From Marinobacterium marinum (GTDB lineage Bacteria > Pseudomonadota > Gammaproteobacteria > Pseudomonadales > Balneatricaceae), in NCBI RefSeq assembly GCF_013868415.1, contig NZ_JACEMT010000052.1, positions 186,001-250,000 on the forward strand: DNA of 64,000 nucleotides, given 5' to 3'. Shown here piece after piece: positions 17,253 to 26,746 of the stretch. Position 1 is the stretch's first letter; the number at the start of each line of letters is the position of its first letter. A model generated the notes under the pieces. The model saw nothing but the letters and a program-made list of their open reading frames with translations, did not search any database and was not told where the DNA came from. The position numbers and the translations under genes were made by a program.

Positions 17253-19643
17253 ATGGAAACACTGTTAACTCCGGAACAGTTGCGCCACGGTTGTGACCTG
17301 TCGGCCTTCGGTATTACCTCAACTCTCGACATCACACCCGATCACTCGGCGCTGGGGCAGACTCGTGCGGTCGATGCCATCCAGTTTGCCATCGGTATGG
17401 ACCATGCGAGCTACAACCTGTTTGTCAGTGGCTCCACCGGAATCGGCAAGCGCGAACTGGTAGCGCGTATCATCAGTGCCGAAGCCGCCAGCGGCGAAAT
17501 GCCCGATGAATACTGCTACATTCACAATTTTGACCGCCCTAACCAGCCCCGTACTCTGATGCTGCCGCAGGGTACCGGTCAGCGCCTGCACGAGGACTTG
17601 CGCCGGCTGATCGAAATCCTGCTGGTACAGGTTCCCGCCCAGTTCAAGAACGATGAATACCGTAACCAGCTGCAAGCTCTGAACGACGAATTCCAGCAGC
17701 GTGAGCAGATGGGCTTCAAGGCTTTGGGATCGAAGGCCCAGGAGCTCGGCATTACCCTGATGCGTACACCGGGCGGCTACACGTTGGGACCGCTTCGAGA
17801 CGGCAAACTGATGACCCCTGATACGTTCAAACAGCTGCCCGAAGACGAACGCGCCCGCATCAAGCGCAATATCGATACGCTCAATGAAGAGTTGACCGAA
17901 CTGATCCATGAAATACCGAACATTCATCAGGAACATCAGGCTCGGATTCGAGAGCTCGAGCAGGAAACCACCCGTGGTGTCATTGACCCTGCACTGAACA
18001 ACCTGCGCCAGCGCTATGGTGCCCATGCCGACGTCCTCGCTTTTCTCGACACCATTCACCAGGACCTGATCGAGAATGTGGACGACTTTTTTCCTTCGGA
18101 AGAAGAAGAGCGCGCCCCTCTGCACAAGCGGGCGCGTTCCGCCAAGTTCCGGCGCTATCAGATCAACATGCTGGTCAGCCACACTCATAATGGCGGCTCC
18201 CCCGTGGTCTACGAGGACATCCCCAGCTATCAAAACCTGATCGGCCGCATCGAATACGAAGCCCACTTCGGCACACTCACCACCGACTTCAGCCTGATTC
18301 AGCCCGGCGCCCTGCACCGGGCCAATGGCGGCTACCTGGTGGTCGATGCCCAGAAGTTGCTGACCTTCCCCTTCGCCTGGGAAGGTCTGAAGCGCGCACT
18401 GCGCAACCGGGAAATACGTCTGGAACCACTGGAAAAAATATACGGTATCACCGGTACCCGCTCATTGGAGCCGGCTCCGGTTCCGCTGGACCTGCGCGTC
18501 ATACTGATCGGCGACCGCCGACTGTACTACCTGCTCAAGCAATATGATCCCGAATTTACCACCCTGTTCAAAGTGTATGCAGACTTTGCCGAAAGCTTTA
18601 ACCGCAACCGGGAAAATCTGGAAAACTTTCTGGGTCTGATCGCCACGCTGGCGCACGAAGAGGGCCTGGCTCACTTTGACCGCAGTGCACTGGAAGCCGT
18701 TATCGAGCACAGCTCACGCCAGGTCGATGACAGTCAGAAGCTGTCTCTTAACCGCGGCCAGCTGCTCGACCTGCTACGTGAATCCAGCTACTGGGCCCTG
18801 CGCCAGGGAGCTTCCATGGTATCCCGCAGCCACGTGGACAAGACCATTGCCCAGCAACGCTACCGCAGTAGCCAGTTCTCCGAGTTGCTGCAGGAGCAGA
18901 TAGAACGCGGCACCCTGATGATCACCACCGACGGTGCCGTGATCGGACAGGCCAATGGACTGTCGGTCTTTCAACTGGGCGACCAGCGTTTCGGCAAACC
19001 GGGCCGCATCTCAGCCACCGCACGCATGGGAAAGGGTCAAATGCTGGATATCGAGCGCGAAACCAAGCTGGGAGGCCCCCTGCACACCAAGGGGGTCATG
19101 ATTCTGGGCGCCTGTATCGGCGCGCGCTATGCACGTGACCGCCCTCTGGCGCTGAATGCAAGCCTGGTATTCGAGCAATCCTATGGCCCCGTTGACGGCG
19201 ACAGCGCTTCAGCCATTGAACTCTGCGTTCTCCTGTCCGCCATCAGCGGCCTGCCGTTAAGGCAGGATTTTGCAGTTACCGGCTCAATCAATCAGCAGGG
19301 CGAAATTCAGGCCATCGGCAGTATCAACGAAAAGATCGAAGGCTTTTTCGAACTCTGCCAGGCACGCGGCCTGACCGGCCACCAGGGCGTGATCATCCCT
19401 GCTGCAAACGAAGCGCACCTGGTACTCGACCATTCGGTGGTCGAGGCCTGCCGACGCGGACAGTTCGCTATCCATGCCGTCACATCACTGGACCAGCTCA
19501 TCGGCCTGCTGTTTGACCGTGCTGCAGGACAGGCCGATAAGGACGGCCGCTACCCGCCCTCCACCGTCAACGGCCTGGTACAGCTGCAGTTGTCGGAATG
19601 GGTAGAGCAGGCGCGGAAACTGGCAACGCCGAACGACCATTAA
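17253..19643 (+). CDS. Lon-like ATP-dependent protease (LonB/YcbZ type)
   Basis: A 796-residue AAA+ serine protease. The N-terminal AAA region has Walker A GSTGIGKR (60-67), interrupted by a long helical insert (about 120-270) as in the AAA_32/YcbZ group. HRANGGYLVVDAQ marks the Walker B region, and the C-terminal Lon protease domain (about 560-770) has catalytic Ser651 in VDGDSAS and Lys694 in SINEKIEGF. Unlike classical Lon it lacks the N-terminal substrate domain. It should degrade damaged or specific proteins in the cytosol. AAAGGGA lies about 8 bases before ATG 17253, 24 bases after the DUF4010 gene. Confidence 0.9.
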   Translation: METLLTPEQLRHGCDLSAFGITSTLDITPDHSALGQTRAVDAIQFAIGMDHASYNLFVSGSTGIGKRELVARIISAEAASGEMPDEYCYIHNFDRPNQPRTLMLPQGTGQRLHEDLRRLIEILLVQVPAQFKNDEYRNQLQALNDEFQQREQMGFKALGSKAQELGITLMRTPGGYTLGPLRDGKLMTPDTFKQLPEDERARIKRNIDTLNEELTELIHEIPNIHQEHQARIRELEQETTRGVIDPALNNLRQRYGAHADVLAFLDTIHQDLIENVDDFFPSEEEERAPLHKRARSAKFRRYQINMLVSHTHNGGSPVVYEDIPSYQNLIGRIEYEAHFGTLTTDFSLIQPGALHRANGGYLVVDAQKLLTFPFAWEGLKRALRNREIRLEPLEKIYGITGTRSLEPAPVPLDLRVILIGDRRLYYLLKQYDPEFTTLFKVYADFAESFNRNRENLENFLGLIATLAHEEGLAHFDRSALEAVIEHSSRQVDDSQKLSLNRGQLLDLLRESSYWALRQGASMVSRSHVDKTIAQQRYRSSQFSELLQEQIERGTLMITTDGAVIGQANGLSVFQLGDQRFGKPGRISATARMGKGQMLDIERETKLGGPLHTKGVMILGACIGARYARDRPLALNASLVFEQSYGPVDGDSASAIELCVLLSAISGLPLRQDFAVTGSINQQGEIQAIGSINEKIEGFFELCQARGLTGHQGVIIPAANEAHLVLDHSVVEACRRGQFAIHAVTSLDQLIGLLFDRAAGQADKDGRYPPSTVNGLVQLQLSEWVEQARKLATPNDH

Positions 19644-19655
19644 CGTCACCGCCAC

Positions 19656-20921
19656 TCAGGCGACACTGCGGGTCTGTGTTCGCAGCCAGTTCAAAAGGGC
19701 ACTCAGTCCATCCATCACCGGCTGAAAAATCTCCGGCAATGCCTGAGCCTCGGCACTCAGGGCCGCCGCCCCGTCAAAGTCCACGTAGGACAGGCGGGCT
19801 ACCAGCTCGCTGTCGGGCATGCCAAAGGCCGATCCCGGCAGCAATGCCACACCGGCCTCCTCCAGCAGGCGCCGACACAGCTGATCCGATGTCTGGATTC
19901 CCACTCGCGCCAGGCTTTCGCGCCAGGGAGCGAAATCGGGGAACAGGTAGAATCCGCCTTCCGGCGCAGCCGTTGTCACTCCTGCCTCATTCAGCCGTGC
20001 CGCAGCCGCCTGTCCAAGCGTGGCCAGCACCTGCCGTTCCCGCTGTACATAATGCGCCACCTCGGGGCCGAAACGATAGGCTTCGATAGCCGCCTGCTGG
20101 ACCGGTGCCGCCACGCAGGACCAGGTTTCCGATGCCACCCCCAGCAAGCGAGGCAGCAGGTTATGCACCAGTGACTCCGGCAGCTGCAACACCCCCAGCC
20201 GCCAACCACCGGCACCACACCATTTCGACAGCCCACCGGTTACCAACGTACCTTCCGGGTAATAGCGCGCCAGTGAGCGATGCGCACCCTGATGATGCAA
20301 TACTCCATAAATTTCGTCACTGATCACCAGTACCTGATAACGGCGCATCACCTCCGCCAACGCCTGCAGCTGATCTTCGCTGTATGTTGTGCCACTGGGA
20401 TTACCCGGATAGTTCAGCACCAACAACAACGGCCACTCGGGATTGGCCCGGGTCCGGCAAAAGCGTTCCAGCATTGCCGGCGTCAGCCGCCAGTCGTCCT
20501 CGGCACATGCCTGTAAACGCGAGACCCGATGACCGGCCAGGTGCGCCTGAGGCTCATAGGACACCCAGCTGGGCGATACCAGCAGGACTTCCGCACGCGT
20601 AAATGCCGCCATGACGGCATAGATCAGAAGTTTGCTGCCGGGACCAATCAATACCCGCTCCGGCTGCCAGTCCACACCATCCTGGCAACGATGAAAATCG
20701 GCTACGGCCGCCCGCAGCTCCGCCAGCCCCTGTACCGGAAGGTAGGCCTTTTCAGACGCATGGCGCTGCAGGGCCGCCACGACTCCCGCAGGCACTGGAA
20801 AAGGTGACTGACCAAATCCGAAGCGGTGGATCTTTCGATCTACCGCCAATCGGCTCGAACGCTCGTTGATCAACAGCGTTTCGGAATGATTGATCGGACG
20901 AAGATAAGCATCAATAGACAT
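19656..20921 (-). CDS. PLP-dependent class I/II aminotransferase
   Basis: A 421-residue fold-type I aminotransferase. Visible features are the N-terminal FGFGQSPFPVP, the cofactor-contacting NYPGNPSGTTY, Asp in VISDEIYG, the Schiff-base Lys in GGLSKWCGAGGWRLG, and the Arg region ARLSYVDFDG near the C-terminus. The substrate is not determined; aspartate, aromatic and alanine-type enzymes share these motifs. ATG 20921 has AGGAA 9 bases upstream; a TTG at 20927 is too close to it. It is divergent from an RpiR-type regulator, which probably controls it, and convergent with the LonB-like gene. Confidence 0.87.
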   Translation of the reverse strand: MSIDAYLRPINHSETLLINERSSRLAVDRKIHRFGFGQSPFPVPAGVVAALQRHASEKAYLPVQGLAELRAAVADFHRCQDGVDWQPERVLIGPGSKLLIYAVMAAFTRAEVLLVSPSWVSYEPQAHLAGHRVSRLQACAEDDWRLTPAMLERFCRTRANPEWPLLLVLNYPGNPSGTTYSEDQLQALAEVMRRYQVLVISDEIYGVLHHQGAHRSLARYYPEGTLVTGGLSKWCGAGGWRLGVLQLPESLVHNLLPRLLGVASETWSCVAAPVQQAAIEAYRFGPEVAHYVQRERQVLATLGQAAAARLNEAGVTTAAPEGGFYLFPDFAPWRESLARVGIQTSDQLCRRLLEEAGVALLPGSAFGMPDSELVARLSYVDFDGAAALSAEAQALPEIFQPVMDGLSALLNWLRTQTRSVA

Positions 20922-21100
20922 GACCAAGGGTTCCTGTATTCAATCCATATGCACTACTATGAATCAACTGGAAACCCTTTCAATTTAAACACATGCTTTG
21001 GAAATTTTTTTTCGAAATATCCGAACAATTTTTCGGACATCAAAAAAAACCATTTAATATCAATTCATTAAAAAACAACCTGTAAAAGGATAAAAATATT
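20922..21100. promoter_or_regulatory. Divergent control region with inverted repeat
   Basis: The 179-base AT-rich gap separates the aminotransferase and RpiR starts. TCCGAA (21020-21025) and TTCGGA (21032-21037) form a 6-base inverted repeat with a 6-base spacer, a plausible regulator-binding site about 63 bases before the RpiR start. Confidence 0.45.
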
Positions 21101-22012
21101 TTGAAACCCGATTCCGCTGTTCGATTCCCGCCGACATCCCTGGCCGAGCTGCGCAAACTGCCTTCCCTGCTCAAACGGGGCGAACTGGAATTACCAATGG
21201 GCAAGCGCCTGTTGAATGCACTCTGTGCCATGCTGGATGACCCCAGGCTGGTAGCCACCCACAGCATCACCGAGCTGGCCCGAGCCACCGCCATCAGCCC
21301 GGCGTCCCTGACCCGCCTGGCCAAGCTGCTGGGATTCAAGGGATTCGTACAGTTTCAGGGGCTGTTCCGACACGCCCTGGCCGAACCCGGCCGCTACTAC
21401 AGTGCCCAGGCCACCGCTCTGATCAATCCGAACGAGGAACTGTCCGCCGAGAGACGCATCAAGCAACACCTGGAAACACAACTGGATAATCTGGCCCAAT
21501 CCGCCAACCGCCTGTCCCAGGATGATCTGCGTCAGGCGGCCCAGTTGCTGGCACGAGCACGTCGCGTCCGTATTTCCGGGCGGCGCCAGTCCTACGGATT
21601 GGCGGTCATGTTCAGCTACATGCTGGGACTGATCCGGGAACAGGTCAGCGTGGTTGGTGCGGCAGGAGAAGGACAGGCCCAGGCTCTGGCCGAACTTGGT
21701 TCACGGGACCTGCTGGTCATGTTCGGCTCCGAACCCTACAGCCGCGATTCGGTCATGCTGGCTCAGGTGGCCAATCAGTTGCAGCTGCCTCTACTGACCC
21801 TGACCGACAGCCATCACTCTCCGCTGGCTCAACTGGCCGAGTGCAGTCTGATCAGCCACAACAACAGTGCGCTTTATACCAACAGCATGATCGCCACCCA
21901 ATTCCTGGCCGAAACGCTACTGCTGCACACCGCTCGCCTGCTGGGCCACCAAACCGTTGAGCGCCTGAGCCGCCGCGAGGAATTGATTAACCGCCTGAAC
22001 GACGAATTCTAG
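21101..22012 (+). CDS. MurR/RpiR-family transcriptional regulator
   Basis: A 303-residue regulator with an N-terminal HTH_6 domain (about 30-105; SITELARATAISPASLTRLAKLLGFKGFVQFQ) and a C-terminal SIS sugar-phosphate-binding domain (about 140-270; RRVRISGRRQSYGLAVMF, then LLVMFGSEPYSRDSV). Such proteins usually sense phosphosugars and repress or activate neighbouring genes. The start is TTG 21101, supported by AAAAGGA 10 bases upstream; no ATG fits the N-terminus. It is divergent from the aminotransferase gene, its most likely target, and convergent with the dihydroorotate-dehydrogenase-like gene. Confidence 0.88.
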   Translation: MKPDSAVRFPPTSLAELRKLPSLLKRGELELPMGKRLLNALCAMLDDPRLVATHSITELARATAISPASLTRLAKLLGFKGFVQFQGLFRHALAEPGRYYSAQATALINPNEELSAERRIKQHLETQLDNLAQSANRLSQDDLRQAAQLLARARRVRISGRRQSYGLAVMFSYMLGLIREQVSVVGAAGEGQAQALAELGSRDLLVMFGSEPYSRDSVMLAQVANQLQLPLLTLTDSHHSPLAQLAECSLISHNNSALYTNSMIATQFLAETLLLHTARLLGHQTVERLSRREELINRLNDEF

Positions 22013-22033
22013 CGACTGCAGTATCAGACTGGA

Positions 22034-23035
22034 TCAGGGTTGCCACAAATCCAGCGTATCCAGATAGTTGGCTCGTTCCCAACCGGCAGGGTCCGCCGCA
22101 TTGGCATGGCACACACTGCCACGCAACTGGGCCAATGAATCATATTCATTGTCGTCCAGCCAGTTCAGCATGGCAGCTTTCATGCCAGTCAAAACACTTT
22201 CACCCCGCTGCAGCAACACACTCGCAAGCTGTGCTACCTGGGCTCCCACCAGCTGGGTTTTGATCACATCCTCCGCTGAATGAACACCGCCGGTAATTGC
22301 AATATCCAGCCCCACCTGCGCCCGCATAATGGCCGCCCAGCGCAGGCGCTCGTTCAGTTCGTTCGAGCTGGACAGCTTCAACTGTGGGCGTATTGTCAGG
22401 CTCCCCAGATCCAGAGTCGGTTCCAGAAAGCGATTGAACAACACCACCGCATCCGCACCCAGGGCCTGCAGCTGCGTGACCAGATGCACAGGGCTGGAGA
22501 ACTGCGAGCCCAGCTTCAACGCCAAAGGCAAATTCGGTACGGCCTGTCGCACCGCCGCCAGGATATCCCTATAGCGCTGCTCGACTTCCGCTCCACTCTC
22601 TCGTGCCGAAGCGGCTATATGGTATACATTCAACTCCAGTCCATCGGCCCCGGCGTCCGCAAGCTGGCGTGCATATTCCGTCCAACCGCTGGAACTGGTC
22701 CCATTCAGACTGGCGATGACCGGAATGTGCAAGCGCGCCTTCATGTCAGTCAACCGCTCCAGGTAATGCTCTTCGGCCGTACGGAAACTGTCAGGCACCG
22801 GCAGGTAGTCATCTGCCTCACCGTGCCCGATCTGCTGCTCATACAAAAAGTGATGCAACAGCTCATGATCCCGCGAGCACTCTTCTTCAAACAGGCTGTG
22901 CATCACAATAGCCCCGGCACCGGCATCCTCCAGGCGCAGGGCACCAGCCAGCGTTGCCGTTAACGGAGAAGCCGAAGGCACCAGCGGATTATCCAGCTCC
23001 AGGCCAAGGTATCGAGTCTGTAAACGCTCACTCAC
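22034..23035 (-). CDS. Dihydroorotate-dehydrogenase-like flavoprotein, NifJ-associated
   Basis: A 333-residue TIM-barrel protein of the DHOD superfamily. FMN-site segments are visible: GLELDNPLVPSASPLT at the start, VIASLNGTSSSGWTEYA, LELNVYH, LALKLGSQFSS, and ITGGVHSAEDVIK. This is the divergent group found next to pyruvate oxidoreductase genes rather than true PyrD. GTG 23035 is chosen because GGGAG lies 7 bases upstream and the gene then overlaps the nifJ stop by 8 bases (GTGAGTGA). Another GTG at 23065 would lengthen it by 10 residues. The tight coupling suggests it works with NifJ, perhaps as an electron-transfer or regulatory flavoprotein; this is inference. Confidence 0.82.
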   Translation of the reverse strand: MSERLQTRYLGLELDNPLVPSASPLTATLAGALRLEDAGAGAIVMHSLFEEECSRDHELLHHFLYEQQIGHGEADDYLPVPDSFRTAEEHYLERLTDMKARLHIPVIASLNGTSSSGWTEYARQLADAGADGLELNVYHIAASARESGAEVEQRYRDILAAVRQAVPNLPLALKLGSQFSSPVHLVTQLQALGADAVVLFNRFLEPTLDLGSLTIRPQLKLSSSNELNERLRWAAIMRAQVGLDIAITGGVHSAEDVIKTQLVGAQVAQLASVLLQRGESVLTGMKAAMLNWLDDNEYDSLAQLRGSVCHANAADPAGWERANYLDTLDLWQP

Positions 23036-26000
23036 TTTTACTCTCCCGTTCACTTTCGGCGTCACCGGCCAACTCCCAACTCAACCCGGCCAGTTGTTCA
23101 TAACGATGGTAACGTGCATTCACATCCCGCTGCGCCTGCGCCAGAAAAGCGTCTGCCGCGTCAGGATTTGAACGCTTCAACATACTGAAGCGGGCTTCTG
23201 TACGCGCAAACGCCTCGTAGGGTACCGAGGGCGGCTTGGAATCCAGTTTGAGCGGGTTCTGTCCCTGCTCTGCACGACGCGGGTCATAACGCAACAGAGG
23301 CCAGTGCCCCGATGCCACGGCCAGACGTTGATGCTCGTGGTTATCGGCAAGGTCAAACCCATGGGCAATACAGGGCGAATAGGCAATAATCAGGGACGGG
23401 CCGTCCCAGCTTTCCGCTTCCCGAAAGGCGTTCAAAGTTTGCATGTCCTTGGCCGCATAGGCCACATGTGCCACGTAGACATGTTCGTAATCCATGGCAA
23501 TGCGCGCCAGGTCCTTCTTGCCCATCGGCTTGCCCCCGGCCGAGAACTTGGCCACCGCACCTCTTGGAGTTGCCTTGGATGTCTGCCCCCCGGTGTTGGA
23601 ATAGACCTCGGTATCCAGTACCAGAATGTTCACATTACGCCCGGACGCCAGCACATGATCCAAGCCGCCATAACCGATATCGTAGGCCCAGCCATCACCG
23701 CCCAGAATCCAGACGCTGTGCCGACACAGCTTGTCGGCCAGCATATGCAGGGTTGCCGCACGGGGATCGTCCAGATGCAGCAGGCGTTCTCGGAGTCTCA
23801 GTATGCGCTCACGCTGCGCCTTGATACCCGCTTCATCACTCTGGTCAGCCGCCAGCACCTCCGCGACCAGGTGCGCATCCAGCTGATGACTCAATGACTG
23901 CAGCAGTTCCTGCGCAAACTCCACCTGCTTATCAAGCGCGGCCCGCATGCCCAGACCAAACTCGGCATTATCTTCAAACAGAGAGTTGTTCCATGCCGGG
24001 CCCCGCCCCTCCGCATTCAACGTCCAGGGCGTGGTTGGCAGGTTGCCACCATAGATGGATGAGCATCCGGTCGCATTGGCCACCAGCATGCGATCGCCAA
24101 ACAACTGGCTGAGCAGGCGGATATATGGCGTTTCACCACAGCCTAAGCAGGCGCCACTGAATTCGAACAGCGGCTGCATCAACATCGAGCCTTTCATGGT
24201 GTTGACCTTGAGCGCGGTACGATCAAAGTCCGGCAATTGGCTAAAAAACGCCCAGTTGCTGCGTTCTCGATCCAAAATGCTCTGCTTGGGCACCATGTTC
24301 AAGGCCTTGCGGCTTTGGTTGGTTTTGTCGTGGATCGGACAGATTTCGGCACAGAGCGTACAGCCGGTACAGTCGTCCGGAGCGATCTGGTAGCTGATCA
24401 ACGTATGCTCGGGAAAATCCTTGGCTCCCTTGATCGGCACGGCCTTGAAACCGGTCGGCGCCTGCTGCATCTGTTCTGCCGGAAAAGCCTTGGAACGGAT
24501 AACCGAATGCGGACAGACGAAAACACACTTGCCGCAGTGTGTGCACAGGTCGGCCTCCCACTGCGGCAGTACTCTCGCCAGATCCCGCTTTTCGTACGCT
24601 GCAGTCCCACTGGGCCAGGTGCCATCTACGGGAACGCGGCTCACCGGAACCCCATCCCCACGACCGGCAATCAGCTCTGTGGTGACCTGCTGCACAAATG
24701 CGTCGGCGCCCTCCGCCTGGACCTGGTGCAAGGGGATCAAACTGTCGGCCCGTGCCGGCACGTCGAACGCGATCAGGTGAGCAAGCGCATTATCGATTGC
24801 TGTCAGGTTCATGTCGGCAATACGACGGCTGCGGCGACCGTAACTGGATTCCACCGCGGACTTGATCCGAGCAATGGCCTCCTGCTGCGGCAGAATGTCC
24901 GTCAGCGCAAAGAAACAGGTCTGCATAATCGTGTTGATGCGTTTGCCCAGCCCGGCTTCGGCTGCCACCCGATAGGCATCCACCAGCGATACTTTCAGTT
25001 TTTTGTCGATGATGGCGCGCTGTACCGGGCCCGGCAGGCTCTGCCAGAAAGCCATACCTTCCAGGTCGGTATTGACCAGAAGCCGAGCGCCCTCGGCGGC
25101 CTTGTCCAGCATCGGATAACGCTGCAGAAAAAGAGGCTGATGACAGCCGATAAAGTCGGCTTCGCCCTGTTGAATTTCATAGCTGGACAGAATGGGAGCA
25201 GGACCAAAACGCAGATGAGAAACGGTAACGGCCCCGGACTTTTTCGAGTCATAGACAAAGTGCCCCTGCGCATACAGCCCCGCCGCTTCGCCGATGATCT
25301 TGATGCTATTTTTGTTGGCGGACACCGTACCATCCGACCCCAGCCCATAAAACACCGCCTGCACCTGACGTCCGGCAGCGTCGGTACGAAAATGCTCGTC
25401 CCAGGGCAGGCTGAGATGAGTGACGTCATCCTCAATGCCGACCGTGAACTGAGGCTTGCCGCCGGACTGGCACAGTCGATCGAATACCGCCTTCACCATC
25501 CCCGGTGTAAACTCCTTGGAGGAGAGGCCGAAACGCCCGCCCAAAATGCGCGGCAGGCGCTCTCCTGGCCAACGCCCATCACTGCAGGCTGCGAACACGG
25601 CAGTGACCATATCCTTGAACAAAGGCTCGCCGTCGGCACCGGGCTCCTTGGTACGATCCAGCACGGCGATGGCTCTGACACTGTCCGGCAGCGCCGCCAG
25701 CACCTGTTCGGCAGCAAAGGGACGGAACAGGCGCACTTTCAGAACTCCGGTTTTATCTCCATGAGCATTCAGATGATCCACCGTCTCCTGTACACAGGAT
25801 GCCGCCGACCCCATCACGACAATGACCCGATCGGCATCTTCGGCACCGTGATAGTCGTACAAACGATATTGACGCCCTGTTACATCGGCAAAGCGATCCA
25901 TGGCATTTTGAACAATGGCCGGGAAGGCCTCGTAAAAGGGGTTAACGGCTTCTCGCGACTGGAAAAACAGATCAGGATTCTGTGACGTTCCTCGGATAAA

Positions 26001-26642
26001 CGGCCGCTCCGGTGACAGCGCACGCTCGCGACAGGCCTGAACCAGACGTGGGTTGATCAGGTTCTGCAACTGCTCGGCACTGATCACCTCGACCGGGCTG
26101 ATTTCGTGACTGGTCCGAAAGCCGTCAAAGAAGTGCAGTACGGGTACTCGACCTTCCAACGTTGCCATTTCGGCAATGCAGGCAAGATCCATCACTTCCT
26201 GGGCCGTCGCGGATGCCAGCAACGCAAAACCGGTCATACGTGCGGCCATAACATCACTGTGGTCACAGAAAATCGACAGGGCATGCGTCGCCACCGAACG
26301 TGCCGCAACATGGAAAACCGTCGGCGTCAACTCGCCGGCAATCTTGAACATGTTGGGAATTTTCAGCAGCAGCCCCTGCGACGCGGTGAAGGTACAGGTC
26401 TTGGCACCGGCCTGCAGGGCTCCGTGTACCGCACCGGCCGCGCCGGCTTCACTCTGCAACTCAATCACCTGCGGCACCGTTCCCCACAGGTTGGCACGCC
26501 CTCGGTTACTCCAGCTGTCCGCCAGTTCGCCCATGACCGAGGCAGGCGTAATCGGGTAAATGGCAATCACGTCATTCAGTTGATGGGCGATAAGCGCAGC
26601 CGCCTCGTTACCGTCCATCATGCGCATCTCGGTCCTGACCAT
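23028..26642 (-). CDS. nifJ: Pyruvate:ferredoxin (flavodoxin) oxidoreductase
   Basis: A 1204-residue single-chain PFOR, converting pyruvate and CoA to acetyl-CoA and CO2 while reducing ferredoxin or flavodoxin. Domains: I (pyruvate-binding, MDGNEAAALIAHQLNDVIAIYPITP), II-III (gamma and CoA regions), V ferredoxin-like with two [4Fe-4S] motifs CTHCGKCVFVCP and CTGCTLCAEICP, and VI (TPP-binding, LGCGETPY... and GGDGWAYDIGYGGLDH). All cluster cysteines are present. ATG 26642 has AGGAG 6 bases upstream; a longer frame to 26729 covers non-coding DNA. Its stop overlaps the DHOD-like gene. It suggests anaerobic or microaerobic pyruvate metabolism or reductant supply. Confidence 0.95.
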   Translation of the reverse strand: MVRTEMRMMDGNEAAALIAHQLNDVIAIYPITPASVMGELADSWSNRGRANLWGTVPQVIELQSEAGAAGAVHGALQAGAKTCTFTASQGLLLKIPNMFKIAGELTPTVFHVAARSVATHALSIFCDHSDVMAARMTGFALLASATAQEVMDLACIAEMATLEGRVPVLHFFDGFRTSHEISPVEVISAEQLQNLINPRLVQACRERALSPERPFIRGTSQNPDLFFQSREAVNPFYEAFPAIVQNAMDRFADVTGRQYRLYDYHGAEDADRVIVVMGSAASCVQETVDHLNAHGDKTGVLKVRLFRPFAAEQVLAALPDSVRAIAVLDRTKEPGADGEPLFKDMVTAVFAACSDGRWPGERLPRILGGRFGLSSKEFTPGMVKAVFDRLCQSGGKPQFTVGIEDDVTHLSLPWDEHFRTDAAGRQVQAVFYGLGSDGTVSANKNSIKIIGEAAGLYAQGHFVYDSKKSGAVTVSHLRFGPAPILSSYEIQQGEADFIGCHQPLFLQRYPMLDKAAEGARLLVNTDLEGMAFWQSLPGPVQRAIIDKKLKVSLVDAYRVAAEAGLGKRINTIMQTCFFALTDILPQQEAIARIKSAVESSYGRRSRRIADMNLTAIDNALAHLIAFDVPARADSLIPLHQVQAEGADAFVQQVTTELIAGRGDGVPVSRVPVDGTWPSGTAAYEKRDLARVLPQWEADLCTHCGKCVFVCPHSVIRSKAFPAEQMQQAPTGFKAVPIKGAKDFPEHTLISYQIAPDDCTGCTLCAEICPIHDKTNQSRKALNMVPKQSILDRERSNWAFFSQLPDFDRTALKVNTMKGSMLMQPLFEFSGACLGCGETPYIRLLSQLFGDRMLVANATGCSSIYGGNLPTTPWTLNAEGRGPAWNNSLFEDNAEFGLGMRAALDKQVEFAQELLQSLSHQLDAHLVAEVLAADQSDEAGIKAQRERILRLRERLLHLDDPRAATLHMLADKLCRHSVWILGGDGWAYDIGYGGLDHVLASGRNVNILVLDTEVYSNTGGQTSKATPRGAVAKFSAGGKPMGKKDLARIAMDYEHVYVAHVAYAAKDMQTLNAFREAESWDGPSLIIAYSPCIAHGFDLADNHEHQRLAVASGHWPLLRYDPRRAEQGQNPLKLDSKPPSVPYEAFARTEARFSMLKRSNPDAADAFLAQAQRDVNARYHRYEQLAGLSWELAGDAESERESKSE

Positions 26643-26692
26643 ACCCTGCTCCTGTAAGCACCCGTTGGAGACTTCAGTATGGCAGATCCCGC

Positions 26693-26736
26693 TGCTCCGG
26701 CGCTTGATTTGGGCCAACCGGTCGGGCACCGGAGCA
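26693..26736. promoter_or_regulatory. Inverted repeat upstream of nifJ
   Basis: TGCTCCGG (26693-26700) and CCGGAGCA (26729-26736) are perfect complements with a 28-base loop, in the 104-base gap between the CBS gene stop and the nifJ start. There is no T run, so it is more likely an operator or RNA structure than a terminator. Confidence 0.4.
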
Positions 26737-26746
26737 ACATCTGATG

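Noticed and set aside
24237-25985. 582-codon frame antisense to nifJ
   Set aside because: Fully inside the PFOR coding region; composition is that of a reverse-complement shadow.
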